Below are positions 24,820 to 34,378 of a stretch of 64,000 nt of DNA, piece after piece. A program made the translations under genes and the position numbers. The DNA comes from Isoptericola dokdonensis DS-3 (GTDB lineage: Bacteria > Actinomycetota > Actinomycetes > Actinomycetales > Cellulomonadaceae): NCBI RefSeq assembly GCF_001636295.1, contig NZ_CP014209.1, positions 2,294,001 through 2,358,000 on the forward strand. Reading direction: 5' to 3'. The stretch's first letter is position 1. Each line of letters starts with the position of its first letter. A model generated the notes under the pieces. That model searched no databases. It was given only the letters and a program-made list of their open reading frames with translations, and was not told the origin of the DNA.

Positions 24820-26559
24820 ATGGCCCGCACCGTCGCCGAACACCTTGTCGACCAGCTCGTCGCCGCGGGTGTGGAACGCATCTACGGGATCGTCGGGGAC
24901 TCGCTGAACCCGGTGGTGGACGCGGTGCGCCGCACCGAGGGCATCGACTGGGTGCACGTGCGGCACGAGGAGGCGGCGGCGTTCGCCGCGGCGGCCGAGG
25001 CCGAGGTGACCGGGAAGCTCGCGGTGTGCGCCGGGTCGTGCGGGCCGGGCAACCTGCACCTCATCAACGGCCTGTACGACGCGAACCGCTCGGGCCTGCC
25101 CGTGCTGGCGATCGCCTCCCACATCCCCAGCCCGCAGATCGGCACGAAGTTCTTCCAGGAGACCCACCCGGACCGCCTGTTCAACGAGGCGTCGGTGTTC
25201 TCCGAGATGATCTCCACGCCGGCGCAGCTCCCCCGCGTGACACGTTCGGCGATCCAGCACGCGCTCGCCGCGCCGGGGGTCGCCGTCCTCACCCTGCCCG
25301 GCGACGTCGCGGACGAGCACGTGCCCGACGACGCCGCCCCGATCCTCATCCCCGGGGCGTGCCCGGCGCGCATCGTCCCGCAGGACGCCGACGTCGCCGC
25401 GCTCGCCGAGGCGATCGCCGCGGCCCGCAAGGTCATGCTGTTCGTCGGGGCCGGGGCGCGCGGCTCCCGCGACGAGGTGCTGCAGCTCGCGGACCTCGCG
25501 GCCGCACCGGTCGGGCACTCGCTGCGCGGCAAGGAGATCATCCAGTACGACAACCCCCACGACGTCGGCATGTCCGGCCTGCTGGGGTACGGGTCGTGCC
25601 ACGAGGCGATGCACTCCGCGGACCTGCTGATCCTGGTCGGCACCGACTTCCCGTACGACTCGTTCCTGCCCGCGGACGTCCCGACCGCGCAGATCGACGT
25701 CGACGCCTCGCACCTGGGCCGGCGCACCCGCCTGGACATCCCCGTGCACGGCGACGTCGGCGAGACGCTGCGGCTGCTCAACCCCCGCCTCGAGCGCAAG
25801 CGTGACCGCAAGTTCCTGCGCTCGATGGTGGACAAGCACGCGAAGCTCATGAACAAGGTCGTGGGGGCCTACACGCGCAACGTGGAGAAGCACACGCCGA
25901 TCCACCCGGAGTACGCGGCCGTCGTGCTGGACGAGGCGGCGGCCGACGACGCCGTGTTCACCGTCGACACCGGCATGAACAACGTGTGGGCCGCCCGGTA
26001 CCTCACGCCCAACGGGAAGCGGCGCGTCATCGGGTCGTTCATCCACGGGTCGATGGCGAACGCGCTGCCGCACGCCATCGGTGCCGCGTTCGCGCAGCCC
26101 GGCCGCCAGGTGGTGGCGCTCGCCGGGGACGGCGGCCTGTCGATGCTGCTCGGCGAGCTCATCACCGCACGCGTGTACGACCTGCCCGTGAAGGTCGTCG
26201 TCTTCAACAACGCCACGCTCGGCATGGTGAAGCTGGAGATGCTGGTCGAGGGCCTGCCGTCGTACGGCACCGACTCCCCCGAGGTCGACTACAGCGCGAT
26301 CGGCACCGCCGTCGGCATCCCCTCGACGCGCGTGACGAAGCCGAAGGACCTCGCCAAGGCGTTCGCGAACGCGTTCGCCACCGACGGGCCCGCGCTGGTC
26401 GAGGTCATGACCGACCCCAACGCGCTGTCCATCCCGCCGTCGATCACGTCCGGGCAGGTGCGCGGGTTCGCCACCGCCATGACCAAGCAGGTCCTCGGTG
26501 GCGGCATGGGCGAGGTCATGTCGATGGCCCGCTCCAACCTGCGCAACCTGCCCCGCTGA
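24820..26559 (+). CDS. poxB: Pyruvate dehydrogenase (quinone) / pyruvate oxidase
   Basis: A 579-residue TPP- and FAD-dependent enzyme that oxidises pyruvate to acetate and CO2 and passes electrons to quinone. The N-terminal TPP domain has GIVGDSLNPVVDA, the conserved Glu in HVRHEEAAAFAAAAEA and GSCGPGNLHLINGLYDA. The central FAD domain includes LFVGAGARGS. The C-terminal TPP motif starts with GDGG and ends with FNN. The ATG at 24820 has GGAGG upstream. Length is close to that of the E. coli enzyme. It is convergent with the HisC-like gene. Confidence 0.95.
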   Translation: MARTVAEHLVDQLVAAGVERIYGIVGDSLNPVVDAVRRTEGIDWVHVRHEEAAAFAAAAEAEVTGKLAVCAGSCGPGNLHLINGLYDANRSGLPVLAIASHIPSPQIGTKFFQETHPDRLFNEASVFSEMISTPAQLPRVTRSAIQHALAAPGVAVLTLPGDVADEHVPDDAAPILIPGACPARIVPQDADVAALAEAIAAARKVMLFVGAGARGSRDEVLQLADLAAAPVGHSLRGKEIIQYDNPHDVGMSGLLGYGSCHEAMHSADLLILVGTDFPYDSFLPADVPTAQIDVDASHLGRRTRLDIPVHGDVGETLRLLNPRLERKRDRKFLRSMVDKHAKLMNKVVGAYTRNVEKHTPIHPEYAAVVLDEAAADDAVFTVDTGMNNVWAARYLTPNGKRRVIGSFIHGSMANALPHAIGAAFAQPGRQVVALAGDGGLSMLLGELITARVYDLPVKVVVFNNATLGMVKLEMLVEGLPSYGTDSPEVDYSAIGTAVGIPSTRVTKPKDLAKAFANAFATDGPALVEVMTDPNALSIPPSITSGQVRGFATAMTKQVLGGGMGEVMSMARSNLRNLPR

Positions 26560-26577
26560 GGGAGGCCGGCAGGACAC

Positions 26578-27666
26578 TCAGCGCCAGGTGGCGGCGAGCT
26601 CCAGGAACGCATCGTTGGCGGCGACCTCGCCGATGCTGACGCGGATGCCCTCGCCCGCGAAGGGACGCACGAGCACGCCGGCGGCGGTCGCGGCGGCGGC
26701 GAGCTCGCCGGTCCGTTCCCCGGTGGCCAGCCAGACGAAGTTGGCGTGCGTGACCGGGACCTCCCAGCCCTGCGCACGCAACGCGTCCCACATTCGGGTG
26801 CGCTCGGCGACGAGGGCGTCGACGTGCTGCGCCATCTCGGCCTGCGCGGGCGGCTGGAGCGCGGCGATGGCGGCCCGCTGGGCGAGGTGGTTGACGCCGA
26901 ACGGCGTGGACGCCGCCCGGATGCCCGCGGCGAGGCGCGGCTCGGCCAGCGCGTAGCCGACGCGCAGGCCGGCGAGGCCGTAGGCCTTGGACAGGGTGCG
27001 CAGCACGACGACGTTCGGGTTGTCGCGCAGCACGGCCAGCGCGTCGGGCGCCTGCTCGTCGCGCACGAACTCCAGGTAGGCCTCGTCGACGACGACGAGC
27101 ACGTCGCGCGGGACGACGGCGAGGAACCGCTCCAGCTCGTCGGCGTGCACGACCGGACCGGTCGGGTTGTTGGGCGTGCAGACCAGGACGACGCGGGTGC
27201 GCTCGGTGACGGCGGCGGCCATGGCGGGCAGGTCGAGCCGGCCGTCGGCGCCCACCGGCACCGTGACGGGCACGCCGCCCGCGACGGCGGTGATGATCGG
27301 GTAGGCCTCGAAGGAGCGCCAGGGGAACAGCACCTCGTCACCGGGCTCGACGACGGCCTCCAGCACGTGCTGGAGCACGGCCACGGAACCGTTGCCGACG
27401 ACGACCTGCGCGGCGTCCACCCCGACGTACCCGGCGACGGTCTCCACCAGCTCGGTGGCGTACATGTCCGGGTACCGGTTGACGTCGGTGGCCGCGGACT
27501 GGATCGCGGCGAGCACGGACGTCAGCGGCGGGTACGGGTTCTCGTTCGACGACAGCTTCCACGCGGCCCCGGTCGGGCGGGCGCCCGGCACGTAGGCGGG
27601 CAGCGCCGCGATCGCGGCACGCAGCGGGACGGTGGACGACGCGGGGTCTGCGGCAGGGGTGGTCAC
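26578..27666 (-). CDS. HisC-like histidinol-phosphate / aromatic aminotransferase
   Basis: A 362-residue class II-type PLP aminotransferase. The HisC marks are WKLSSNENPYPP, the NNPTGPVV turn, VDEAYLEF and the PLP lysine in TLSKAYGLAGLRVGYA. Proteins with this pattern act either on histidinol phosphate or as phenylalanine/aromatic aminotransferases. No other his genes are nearby, so the aromatic (Pat-type) role is equally possible. It starts at GTG 27666 with a weak ribosome site. Confidence 0.9.
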   Translation of the reverse strand: MTTPAADPASSTVPLRAAIAALPAYVPGARPTGAAWKLSSNENPYPPLTSVLAAIQSAATDVNRYPDMYATELVETVAGYVGVDAAQVVVGNGSVAVLQHVLEAVVEPGDEVLFPWRSFEAYPIITAVAGGVPVTVPVGADGRLDLPAMAAAVTERTRVVLVCTPNNPTGPVVHADELERFLAVVPRDVLVVVDEAYLEFVRDEQAPDALAVLRDNPNVVVLRTLSKAYGLAGLRVGYALAEPRLAAGIRAASTPFGVNHLAQRAAIAALQPPAQAEMAQHVDALVAERTRMWDALRAQGWEVPVTHANFVWLATGERTGELAAAATAAGVLVRPFAGEGIRVSIGEVAANDAFLELAATWR

Positions 27667-27807
27667 AGCCGTCAAGGATGCCACCTCGTACGGGCGCCCG
27701 GCTCTCGACGGGGTCGACCCGGCCTGGACGGCGTCGCGGGGAACGCACCCGGACGAACCGCGCGTTTCCACTGTCCGAGCGGGGCGCCCCGTGCCACGAT
27801 GACGGGC

Positions 27808-28203
27808 ATGAACTTCATCCTGCGAGTCCTCGCGACGGGCCTGGCGCTCTGGCTGTGCGACCTGATCTTCGACAGCGTGGAGATCTTCCCGACCGACGAC
27901 GTCCTCGGCTACATCCTGAGCCTGGCGGGCGTCGCGGTCGTCTTCTCCCTGGTGTCGATGGTCGTGAAGCCGATCGTGACGATCCTGTCCATCCCGCTGC
28001 TCATCCTCACGCTCGGGCTGTTCTACCTCCTCATCAACGCCTTCATGCTCTGGCTGACGACCTGGCTGACGAGCCAGGACTGGCTGGGCGACTGGGGCAT
28101 GACGATCGACGGCGGGTTCTGGTGGTACCTGTGGGTCGCCCTGATCCTGGCGGTCCTGCAGGCACTGGTCGGCCTGGTGGTCCCGAACGGCGACCGCGAC
28201 TGA
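27808..28203 (+). CDS. Phage holin family (PF04020-like) membrane protein
   Basis: A 131-residue protein with four hydrophobic helices and the layout of the Phage_holin_4_2 family: VVFSLVSMVVKPIVTILSIP followed by LLILTLGLFYLLINAFMLW. Despite the name, chromosomal members are widespread membrane proteins of unknown role. The ATG at 27808 matches the family start; an ATG nine bases earlier is possible. It stands alone between two genes on the other strand. Confidence 0.85.
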   Translation: MNFILRVLATGLALWLCDLIFDSVEIFPTDDVLGYILSLAGVAVVFSLVSMVVKPIVTILSIPLLILTLGLFYLLINAFMLWLTTWLTSQDWLGDWGMTIDGGFWWYLWVALILAVLQALVGLVVPNGDRD

Positions 28204-28215
28204 CGACCGTCGTCC

Positions 28216-29796
28216 CTAGGGTCGGGAGCGCCCCACCTCGAAGTACGAGGTGCGGGCGCTCTCGCCGTCCAGGTGCTCCTCGATGCGGCCTCCGACGTCC
28301 GCGACCTGCTCGTTGCGGGCCTGCCGAGCGAGGTCGAGGGTGCGCAGGTGGGTACCGACCTGGTGCGCCCGGGACACGCTGCCGGACGCGGCCCGGTCGG
28401 CGGGGTCCGCGGAGGCACCGAGATCACGGCTGAGGGTGACACGGTCGCGGGAAGCGGGGTTCTCGGAGGCGGAGCGGCCGTCGAGGGAGGACACGAGCTC
28501 CTCGGTGTTCTCGACGTGCAGCACGGGCACGCCGCGCGGGGTGGTGAACGTGGCGGTGGGAGCGCCGACGGTGACGACGCCCGCGACGGGGTGCCGTGCG
28601 CGGAACCGCGGGTCGGCGGCGAGCGCCGTGACTCCGATCCCGCCGAGCGAGTGGCCGGTGAGGACGACCGGTTCGTCCGGGGCGGCCCCGGCGGCCTCGA
28701 GGGCCTGCACGACGCCGGTCATGACGTCGGCCACGCCGTCGAGGCCCGGTCCGGCCATGAGGTCGAGGTCGGTGTCGACGTCGAACGCGTGCTCGCCGGA
28801 GACGAGGGCCTGGGTGCCGGGCACGGTGACGACCCAGGTGGCGGGACCGTCGGCGTGCTCGATCCGCTGCACGGCGACGGTGCCGGACGGCACCCCGGGG
28901 ACCTCACGGTCCGCGACGCCGTTGCCGGCGGGGTAGAGGTCGCCGGTGCGGGCGACGAGCTCGTCGACGGTGCCCGGCGGCTGCCCGCTCCAGCTCGGCT
29001 CGCGTCCGCCCAGCTCCGGCGTCACGTCACGCACCCGCAGGTCCCGACGGGGCGCGAAGGCGTCGACCACGGTCGACAGGACGCGGGCGCCACCCGTCAC
29101 GGAGGCGTCGTGGAGAGCGAGGGCGGGTGCGCCGAGCGCGACGCCCGTCCCCGCGCCGGTGATGGCCTCGTCCGTGTACGGGGCGAGCGCGCGCAGCAGG
29201 TCGTCGAGGATCCCGCCGTCGCCGGTCCCGTCGTCCGTCCCGGCGGGGGCGGGCGCTGCGCGTGCCACGGGCGGTGCCGTGCCGACGTCCTCCCCCGCGC
29301 CGTCGGCGCCGCCGAGCGCGTCCCACACCCGCGTCGCGCCCCACAGGGAGACGAGCCCGGGCAGCCCGAGGGCAGGATGCAGCGCGATCGACGTCACCGC
29401 CAGGCCGAGCGCCCCGGTCACGGCGACGACCGCACCGCCGATCGCCCGCTCCACGGCGGACTCGGCGTCCTCGACGAGTCCGGCGGCGACGAGCAGCCGG
29501 TCGGACAGCGAGGTGCACCCGTCCGCCCGCGCCGCCAGCGCGTCGACGGCCTGGTCCACGAGCGTCAGCGCCCACCGGACCCGGCCGGGCAGCGCCGGGT
29601 CCGGCTCGCCGAGCGGCGGCGTCCACAGGATCCGTTCGAGCCGGGACCGGGCGCCGAGGCAGTCGCCGACGGCGGCGCCGAGCACGGCGGCGGCGTCCTG
29701 GGCCCGCAGCGCGGCGGTGCGCACGGCGTCGCTGTCCACCCGGGACGGGCCGCGACCACCGGTGACGACGAGCGTGTCCCGGGGGTCGCGCGTCAC
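28216..29796 (-). CDS. Large alpha/beta-hydrolase (lipase-like), coupled to a WXG-like protein
   Basis: A 526-residue protein. The N-terminal 170 residues are helical with hydrophobic stretches (IGGAVVAVTGALGLAVTSIA) and an Ala/Pro linker. The C-terminal 250 residues form an alpha/beta hydrolase with the nucleophile elbow GHSLGG, WVVTVPGTQ at the oxyanion strand and a late His in RAHQVGTHL. There is no signal peptide. The GTG at 29796 overlaps the stop of the WXG-like gene by 4 nt (GTGA), which favours it over the GTG at 29808. The pairing resembles type VII-associated effectors, but no ESX genes are in the window. Confidence 0.8.
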   Translation of the reverse strand: MTRDPRDTLVVTGGRGPSRVDSDAVRTAALRAQDAAAVLGAAVGDCLGARSRLERILWTPPLGEPDPALPGRVRWALTLVDQAVDALAARADGCTSLSDRLLVAAGLVEDAESAVERAIGGAVVAVTGALGLAVTSIALHPALGLPGLVSLWGATRVWDALGGADGAGEDVGTAPPVARAAPAPAGTDDGTGDGGILDDLLRALAPYTDEAITGAGTGVALGAPALALHDASVTGGARVLSTVVDAFAPRRDLRVRDVTPELGGREPSWSGQPPGTVDELVARTGDLYPAGNGVADREVPGVPSGTVAVQRIEHADGPATWVVTVPGTQALVSGEHAFDVDTDLDLMAGPGLDGVADVMTGVVQALEAAGAAPDEPVVLTGHSLGGIGVTALAADPRFRARHPVAGVVTVGAPTATFTTPRGVPVLHVENTEELVSSLDGRSASENPASRDRVTLSRDLGASADPADRAASGSVSRAHQVGTHLRTLDLARQARNEQVADVGGRIEEHLDGESARTSYFEVGRSRP

Positions 29797-30023
29797 GACG
29801 GCTCGCACCCGGCGGCGACCATGGCGGCGAGGACGAGGGCTGCGCCGTCCGCGTCGAGCGTGGTCAGCAGGGCGCCGGACTCCTCGCGGAACGCGTCGCC
29901 GCCCGGCGCGGCCCAGTCGAGCGCCGCGGCGAGCCGCAGGGTCGCGGTGGCCTCCTCGAGGCGGCGGCGGGCGGTGCGCAGGTGGTCGGCCGCGGTGGCG
30001 ATGTCGCTGGTGGTGAAGGACAT
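29793..30023 (-). CDS. Small helical WXG100-like protein
   Basis: A 76-residue, mostly helical protein: ADHLRTARRRLEEATATLRLAAALDWAAPGGDAFREE. The Trp with a Gly three to four residues later and a following AFREE helix recalls the WXG100 hairpin, although the protein is shorter than the usual 100 residues. It is translationally coupled to the lipase-like gene. It may be a secretion partner or chaperone; the assignment is by pattern only. Confidence 0.65.
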   Translation of the reverse strand: MSFTTSDIATAADHLRTARRRLEEATATLRLAAALDWAAPGGDAFREESGALLTTLDADGAALVLAAMVAAGCEPS

Positions 30024-30161
30024 GGCGCGACGCTAGGTGCGCGGCCTGCGCCGCGGGGCCTGGTGCGCGCCGACCTGTGGACGAGCACCCGGTGGGGACC
30101 GCCCTCCCCGGCTGCGGGACGCCACGGCGTCCGCCCGGCGCCCCGTGGGAGAATGCAGCAC

Positions 30162-31652
30162 GTGACCTCCACCTCGCCGCAGCCCGACCAGTCCGCCGCG
30201 CCCGCCCGGGTGAGCCTCGCCGACGTCACCCCGCCGATCGCGCTCGGCCCGCTCGACGGCCGCTACCGCGCCGCGGTGGCCCCGCTGGTGGACCACCTCA
30301 GCGAGGCGGCCCTCAACCGGGCGCGCATCCACGTCGAGGTCGAGTGGCTGATCACGCTGTGCAACGGGACGGCCGCCGCGCCGGGCGCCGTCGTGCCGGG
30401 CGCACCCACCCTCACGGACGCCGAGATCGCCTACCTGCGCCGGATCCCCGCGACGTTCGGCGCGGACGAGATCGCCGAGCTCGCCGCCATCGAGCGCGAG
30501 ACCGTCCACGACGTCAAGGCCGTCGAGTACTTCATCAAGCGCCGCCTGGCGGCCGACGTCGCCGGGGCCGCCCTCGGGACGACGAGCCTGCCCGCCGCGA
30601 GCGAGCTCGTGCACTTCGCGTGCACGTCCGAGGACATCAACAACCTGTCGTACGCGCTCATGGTGCGCGGCGCCGTCGTCGACGTGTGGCTGCCCGCCGC
30701 GACCGCCCTCGGCGACCAGATCGCCGACATGGCGCGCGAGCACGCCGAGGTCCCGATGCTGAGCCGCACGCACGGCCAGCCCGCCACCCCGACGACGATG
30801 GGCAAGGAGCTGGCGGTGCTCGCGCACCGGCTGCGCCGTCAGGTCCGCCGCGTCGCGGGCGCGGAGTACCTGGGCAAGCTCAACGGCGCCACCGGCACCT
30901 ACGGGGCGCACACCGTCGCCGTCCCGGGCGCCGACTGGCCGGCCGTGTCGCAGGCGTTCGTGGAGCACCTGGGTCTCACCTGGAACCCGCTGACCACGCA
31001 GATCGAGTCGCACGACTGGCAGGCCGAGGTCTACGCCGACGTCGCCCGCTTCAACCGCATCCTGCACAACCTCGCGACCGACGTGTGGACGTACATCTCG
31101 CTCGGGTTCTTCCGGCAGATCCCCGTCCCGGGCGCGACCGGCTCGTCGACGATGCCGCACAAGGTCAACCCGATCCGGTTCGAGAACGCCGAGGCAAACC
31201 TCGAGATCTCCTGCTCGCTGCTCGACACCCTGTCGGCCACGCTGGTCACGAGCCGCCTGCAGCGCGACCTCACGGACTCCACGACGCAGCGCAACATCGG
31301 CCCGGCGTTCGGGCACTCGCTGCTGGCGATCGACAACGTGCGCCGTGGCCTGAAGGCCCTCGCGGTGGACTCCGACCTCATGGCCGCGGACCTCGACGCC
31401 AACTGGGAGGTGCTCGGCGAGCCCGTGCAGTCGGCCATGCGTGCCGCCTCCGTCGCGGGCGTCGAGGGCATGGAGAACCCCTACGAGCGCCTCAAGGACC
31501 TCACCCGCGGCCAGCGCGTCGACGCCGCCCGCATGCGCGAGTTCGTCGCAGGTCTCGGCCTGCCCGACGACGTCGCCGCGCGGCTCGCGGACCTCACCCC
31601 GGCGGGGTACACCGGCGTGGCCGCCCGCCTGGTCGAGGACTACCTGGCCTGA
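30162..31652 (+). CDS. purB: Adenylosuccinate lyase
   Basis: A 496-residue fumarase/aspartase-superfamily lyase of the E. coli-type PurB group, acting twice in purine synthesis (SAICAR to AICAR, adenylosuccinate to AMP). LGPLDGRY at the N-terminus, HFACTSEDINNLSYAL, SRTHGQPATPTT and the signature loop GSSTMPHKVNPIRFENAEAN are all present. The GTG at 30162 is chosen because GGGAG is about ten bases upstream; the ATG at 30153 is too close to it. A strong hairpin follows. Confidence 0.97.
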   Translation: MTSTSPQPDQSAAPARVSLADVTPPIALGPLDGRYRAAVAPLVDHLSEAALNRARIHVEVEWLITLCNGTAAAPGAVVPGAPTLTDAEIAYLRRIPATFGADEIAELAAIERETVHDVKAVEYFIKRRLAADVAGAALGTTSLPAASELVHFACTSEDINNLSYALMVRGAVVDVWLPAATALGDQIADMAREHAEVPMLSRTHGQPATPTTMGKELAVLAHRLRRQVRRVAGAEYLGKLNGATGTYGAHTVAVPGADWPAVSQAFVEHLGLTWNPLTTQIESHDWQAEVYADVARFNRILHNLATDVWTYISLGFFRQIPVPGATGSSTMPHKVNPIRFENAEANLEISCSLLDTLSATLVTSRLQRDLTDSTTQRNIGPAFGHSLLAIDNVRRGLKALAVDSDLMAADLDANWEVLGEPVQSAMRAASVAGVEGMENPYERLKDLTRGQRVDAARMREFVAGLGLPDDVAARLADLTPAGYTGVAARLVEDYLA

Positions 31653-31668
31653 CGCACCGCCTCGGGAG

Positions 31669-31701
31669 GACGGCGCGGCCCCTGCAGGGTGCCGCGCCGT
31701 C
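31669..31701. terminator. Bidirectional terminator hairpin
   Basis: Perfect 11-bp GC-rich arms (31669-31679 and 31691-31701) surround a CCCTGCAGGG core, between the convergent purB and M23 peptidase genes. Confidence 0.8.
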
Positions 31702-31725
31702 GTCGTGCTCAGGCCGGGACGCGCG

Positions 31726-32928
31726 TCACGGGCGGTCCGACGTCAGGTACCGGGACGCGACGTAGCCGGTCTTCGAGCCGACCTGCACCTTGATCCAGCC
31801 GCCCGACATCGTCGCGAGGTGCTTGACCCGGGCGTCCCGCTTCAGCGTGGCCACCTTCGCCGTCGACGTCGACGCGCCCTTGCGCAGGTGCAGGGTCGAC
31901 ACGTCGACCCACGAGTACGTGCTCCCCGACGGGTTGCGCACCACCTGCGCGCCGTCCCGCGTGTCGGACAGGTACCGGGCGTGCACCCACCCGTTCGTGC
32001 TGCCGTACCGGACGCGCTGCCACGACCCCTTGAGGCTGCGCAGCATCGTCAGGTGCGCGTCGGCGGGCAGCGCCCGGACCACGCGCGCGGACGTCGACGG
32101 CTTCGCCCGCAGGTTGAGCTGGGCCAGCGTGTACCGGGACCCCTGCGACGTGTACGACGGCGACACGTAGTCGCGGTGCACCCAGCCGGTGCGGCCGTTG
32201 CGGGTGACCTGACGCCACTCGCCCGGCGCGACCCCGGGCTTGCCCTTGATCACGACGTTCGGCTGGAGGGTCCGCAGGATCTTGTACCCCGTGCCGGGCC
32301 CGGAACGCAGGTTGACCTTCCCGGCCGTGAAGTAGCCGCACGACGCCGGCGGCGTGGACCGGGTGTAGTTGCGGATCGACCGCTTCGTCAGGTCGACGCC
32401 GCGGTACCGGAGGAACTTCAGCGGGTCCACGGTCGAGCCGGAGCCGTACCCGCCCTTCCAGATCTCCAGGTGCAGGTGCGGCGACGTCGACGTGCCCGTC
32501 GACCCGACGTCGGCGATGTGCTGCCCCTTCTTCACCGTCTGGCCGACCTTGACCCGGCCGTCGCCGTCGATGACGTGCGCGTACAGCGACGAGAACTTCT
32601 TGCCGTCGAGGGTGTGGTCGACGACCACCCACTGCCCGAAGCCGCGCACCGCGCCGGCCTTGACGACCTTGCCCTTCGCGACCGCCCGGACGTCGGTCCC
32701 GCTCGCCGCACCGAGGTCCTGCCCCAGGTGGAACGTGGACGCCGAGCGCACCGGCATGCAGCGGGCGCCGTAGTAGGAGGACAGCACGTACGTGTCGTCC
32801 TTCAGCGGCGGGGAGACGACCGTGGCCGCCGACGCCGACGGCGCGACGGCGGCGCCGGCCACGACGAGTGAGGTGGTGGTCGCGACCGCGACGAGCGCGC
32901 GGCGTGCTCCTGCTCGGATCCGTCCCAT
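31726..32928 (-). CDS. Secreted M23 metallopeptidase with three SH3-type repeats
   Basis: A 400-residue cell-wall endopeptidase. A signal peptide (residues 1-34, cleaved after APSASAA) leads into an M23/LytM domain with the zinc motif HLGQD and HLHLE. Three bacterial SH3 repeats follow, each with a VNLRSGPGTGY- or LNLRAKPST-like strand and a closing GWVHRDYVS- or GYVASRYL-like turn. It probably cuts peptidoglycan cross-links outside the cell. Start ATG 32928. Confidence 0.93.
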   Translation of the reverse strand: MGRIRAGARRALVAVATTTSLVVAGAAVAPSASAATVVSPPLKDDTYVLSSYYGARCMPVRSASTFHLGQDLGAASGTDVRAVAKGKVVKAGAVRGFGQWVVVDHTLDGKKFSSLYAHVIDGDGRVKVGQTVKKGQHIADVGSTGTSTSPHLHLEIWKGGYGSGSTVDPLKFLRYRGVDLTKRSIRNYTRSTPPASCGYFTAGKVNLRSGPGTGYKILRTLQPNVVIKGKPGVAPGEWRQVTRNGRTGWVHRDYVSPSYTSQGSRYTLAQLNLRAKPSTSARVVRALPADAHLTMLRSLKGSWQRVRYGSTNGWVHARYLSDTRDGAQVVRNPSGSTYSWVDVSTLHLRKGASTSTAKVATLKRDARVKHLATMSGGWIKVQVGSKTGYVASRYLTSDRP

Positions 32929-33013
32929 GATCTGGCTCTTCTCGTGAGGGGATGGGACGAGCCGCACCGCCCGCCCCTCACGAAGGTAGGTCGCCCCGGG
33001 CGACAGCGCGCGT

Positions 33014-34378
33014 TCACGGCACGACGACGCCCGCCTCGTCGAGAACCTTGTTCGCATTCGTCAGCATTCGGTCGCCGATCTCGTGCCGGCTCTCGAAGTA
33101 CGCGGGGTTGTCGGCGATGTACCGCACCTGGACGGCGGCATCGAGGTCGGCCAGCCGCTGCACCGTGCCGAGCGTCTGCTTGCACCGGACGTCCACCTCG
33201 ACGACGCGTGCCCGTTCCGCCGTGCTGCCCACGAGGAGCGGTCGCGGTGCCGGCTCGTCCTGGAAGGCGAGATCGTCCTCGGTGTACCCCAGGGCGAGGA
33301 ACTCCTCCATGATCGACTCCTCGTCGACGAAGAAAGCGTCGGAGCCCGCCTCGGTCGACGCGCGGTCGATCGCCGCCGCGCGGACCTCGGCAAGGACGGC
33401 GAGGGCCTCCTGCTGCTCCGGGGTGTACGCGCCCTCGAAGTCCAGCATCCCGTCAGGGACGAGCGCCTGGGCCTCGGCCGGCTCCAGACCCTCGGCGGCC
33501 AGGCACTGCTCCCATTCCTCGACGACGGCGACAGCTTGTCGGGCCACCTTGCGCATCGACGGTTCCAGGTCCTTCCGGCTGGACGCCGTCCGGTAGCCCG
33601 AGAGTTCGAGCGTCCCCTCGGGCCTGCCCGTCGATGTCCCTCGCCCCCAACCTGTGGCGAGGAATTCGTCGTGGGTCATGCCCTCGATGCGCTCGGTCGC
33701 GGCGTCGGCGCAGTCCTGCCACCGCTCGCCGGCGTCCGGGTCGTCGGCCACGGGAGCGTTGTCCCCCGGGATCGAGGTGTCGTTGAGGTGCGCGGGGTCG
33801 TCGGCCCACCCGTACCAGTAGGCACCGCGGTCGATGACCGCGTCGTAGTCGAGTGCCAGGTCCTCCCGCGACCACAGGCCGTACCCGCGCAACCGCTCGT
33901 CCCGGACCGGCACGGCCCCCACGAACTCGACCTCGTCCCCGTAGCCCAGGTCCTCCAGGCAGGTGACGTGCAGGTACTGCTCGGCCGTGTCCACCACCGC
34001 CTGCTCGCGCGCGGTCAGCACCCAGTCGTCCTCGGGGAACCTGATGGTCCCGGCCTCGTGATCGACGACGGCGTGCTCACCGTCGTCGGGCGACGGCGGG
34101 TACACCTCCCAGCCGGGAGACGCCGACGGCGACGGCGAGGTCGAGACCTCCGGCGCCGCGGGCAGCGGGTCGGGCCGCGGGGCGGACGAGGTGCCGGCCC
34201 AGGCGAGTCCCCCGGCGACCAGGCCCGCGCAGAGCAGCCCCGTCCCGCCGACCCCGGCGACGGTCCGCCGGGTCCGGCGCCGGTGCCCGAGCGCGAGCAC
34301 GCGGTCCCGGTCGACGGTGACCTCCGGCGTCCGGTCCGCCAGCGCACGCAGGTTCTCGATCAGCTGGTCGTCGTTCAT
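33014..34378 (-). CDS. Membrane-anchored protein, probable anti-sigma partner
   Basis: A 454-residue protein. A short cytoplasmic region (residues 1-38, DQLIENLRALADRTPEV) precedes one TM helix (TVAGVGGTGLLCAGLVAGGLAWA) and a Pro/Ser linker. The large extracytoplasmic domain is acidic and has three or four Cys (VTCLEDLGYGDE, WQDCADAA, WEQCLAAEG, VRCKQTL). It overlaps the SigE-type gene by 4 nt, and GGAGG precedes the ATG. The topology and the sigma-factor neighbour suggest a sensor or anti-sigma role; the outer domain is not one I recognise. Confidence 0.8.
   Translation of the reverse strand: MNDDQLIENLRALADRTPEVTVDRDRVLALGHRRRTRRTVAGVGGTGLLCAGLVAGGLAWAGTSSAPRPDPLPAAPEVSTSPSPSASPGWEVYPPSPDDGEHAVVDHEAGTIRFPEDDWVLTAREQAVVDTAEQYLHVTCLEDLGYGDEVEFVGAVPVRDERLRGYGLWSREDLALDYDAVIDRGAYWYGWADDPAHLNDTSIPGDNAPVADDPDAGERWQDCADAATERIEGMTHDEFLATGWGRGTSTGRPEGTLELSGYRTASSRKDLEPSMRKVARQAVAVVEEWEQCLAAEGLEPAEAQALVPDGMLDFEGAYTPEQQEALAVLAEVRAAAIDRASTEAGSDAFFVDEESIMEEFLALGYTEDDLAFQDEPAPRPLLVGSTAERARVVEVDVRCKQTLGTVQRLADLDAAVQVRYIADNPAYFESRHEIGDRMLTNANKVLDEAGVVVP

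Noticed and set aside
27760..28203. Phage-holin annotation as evidence of a prophage
   Set aside because: No other phage gene is present; the family is common in actinobacterial chromosomes.
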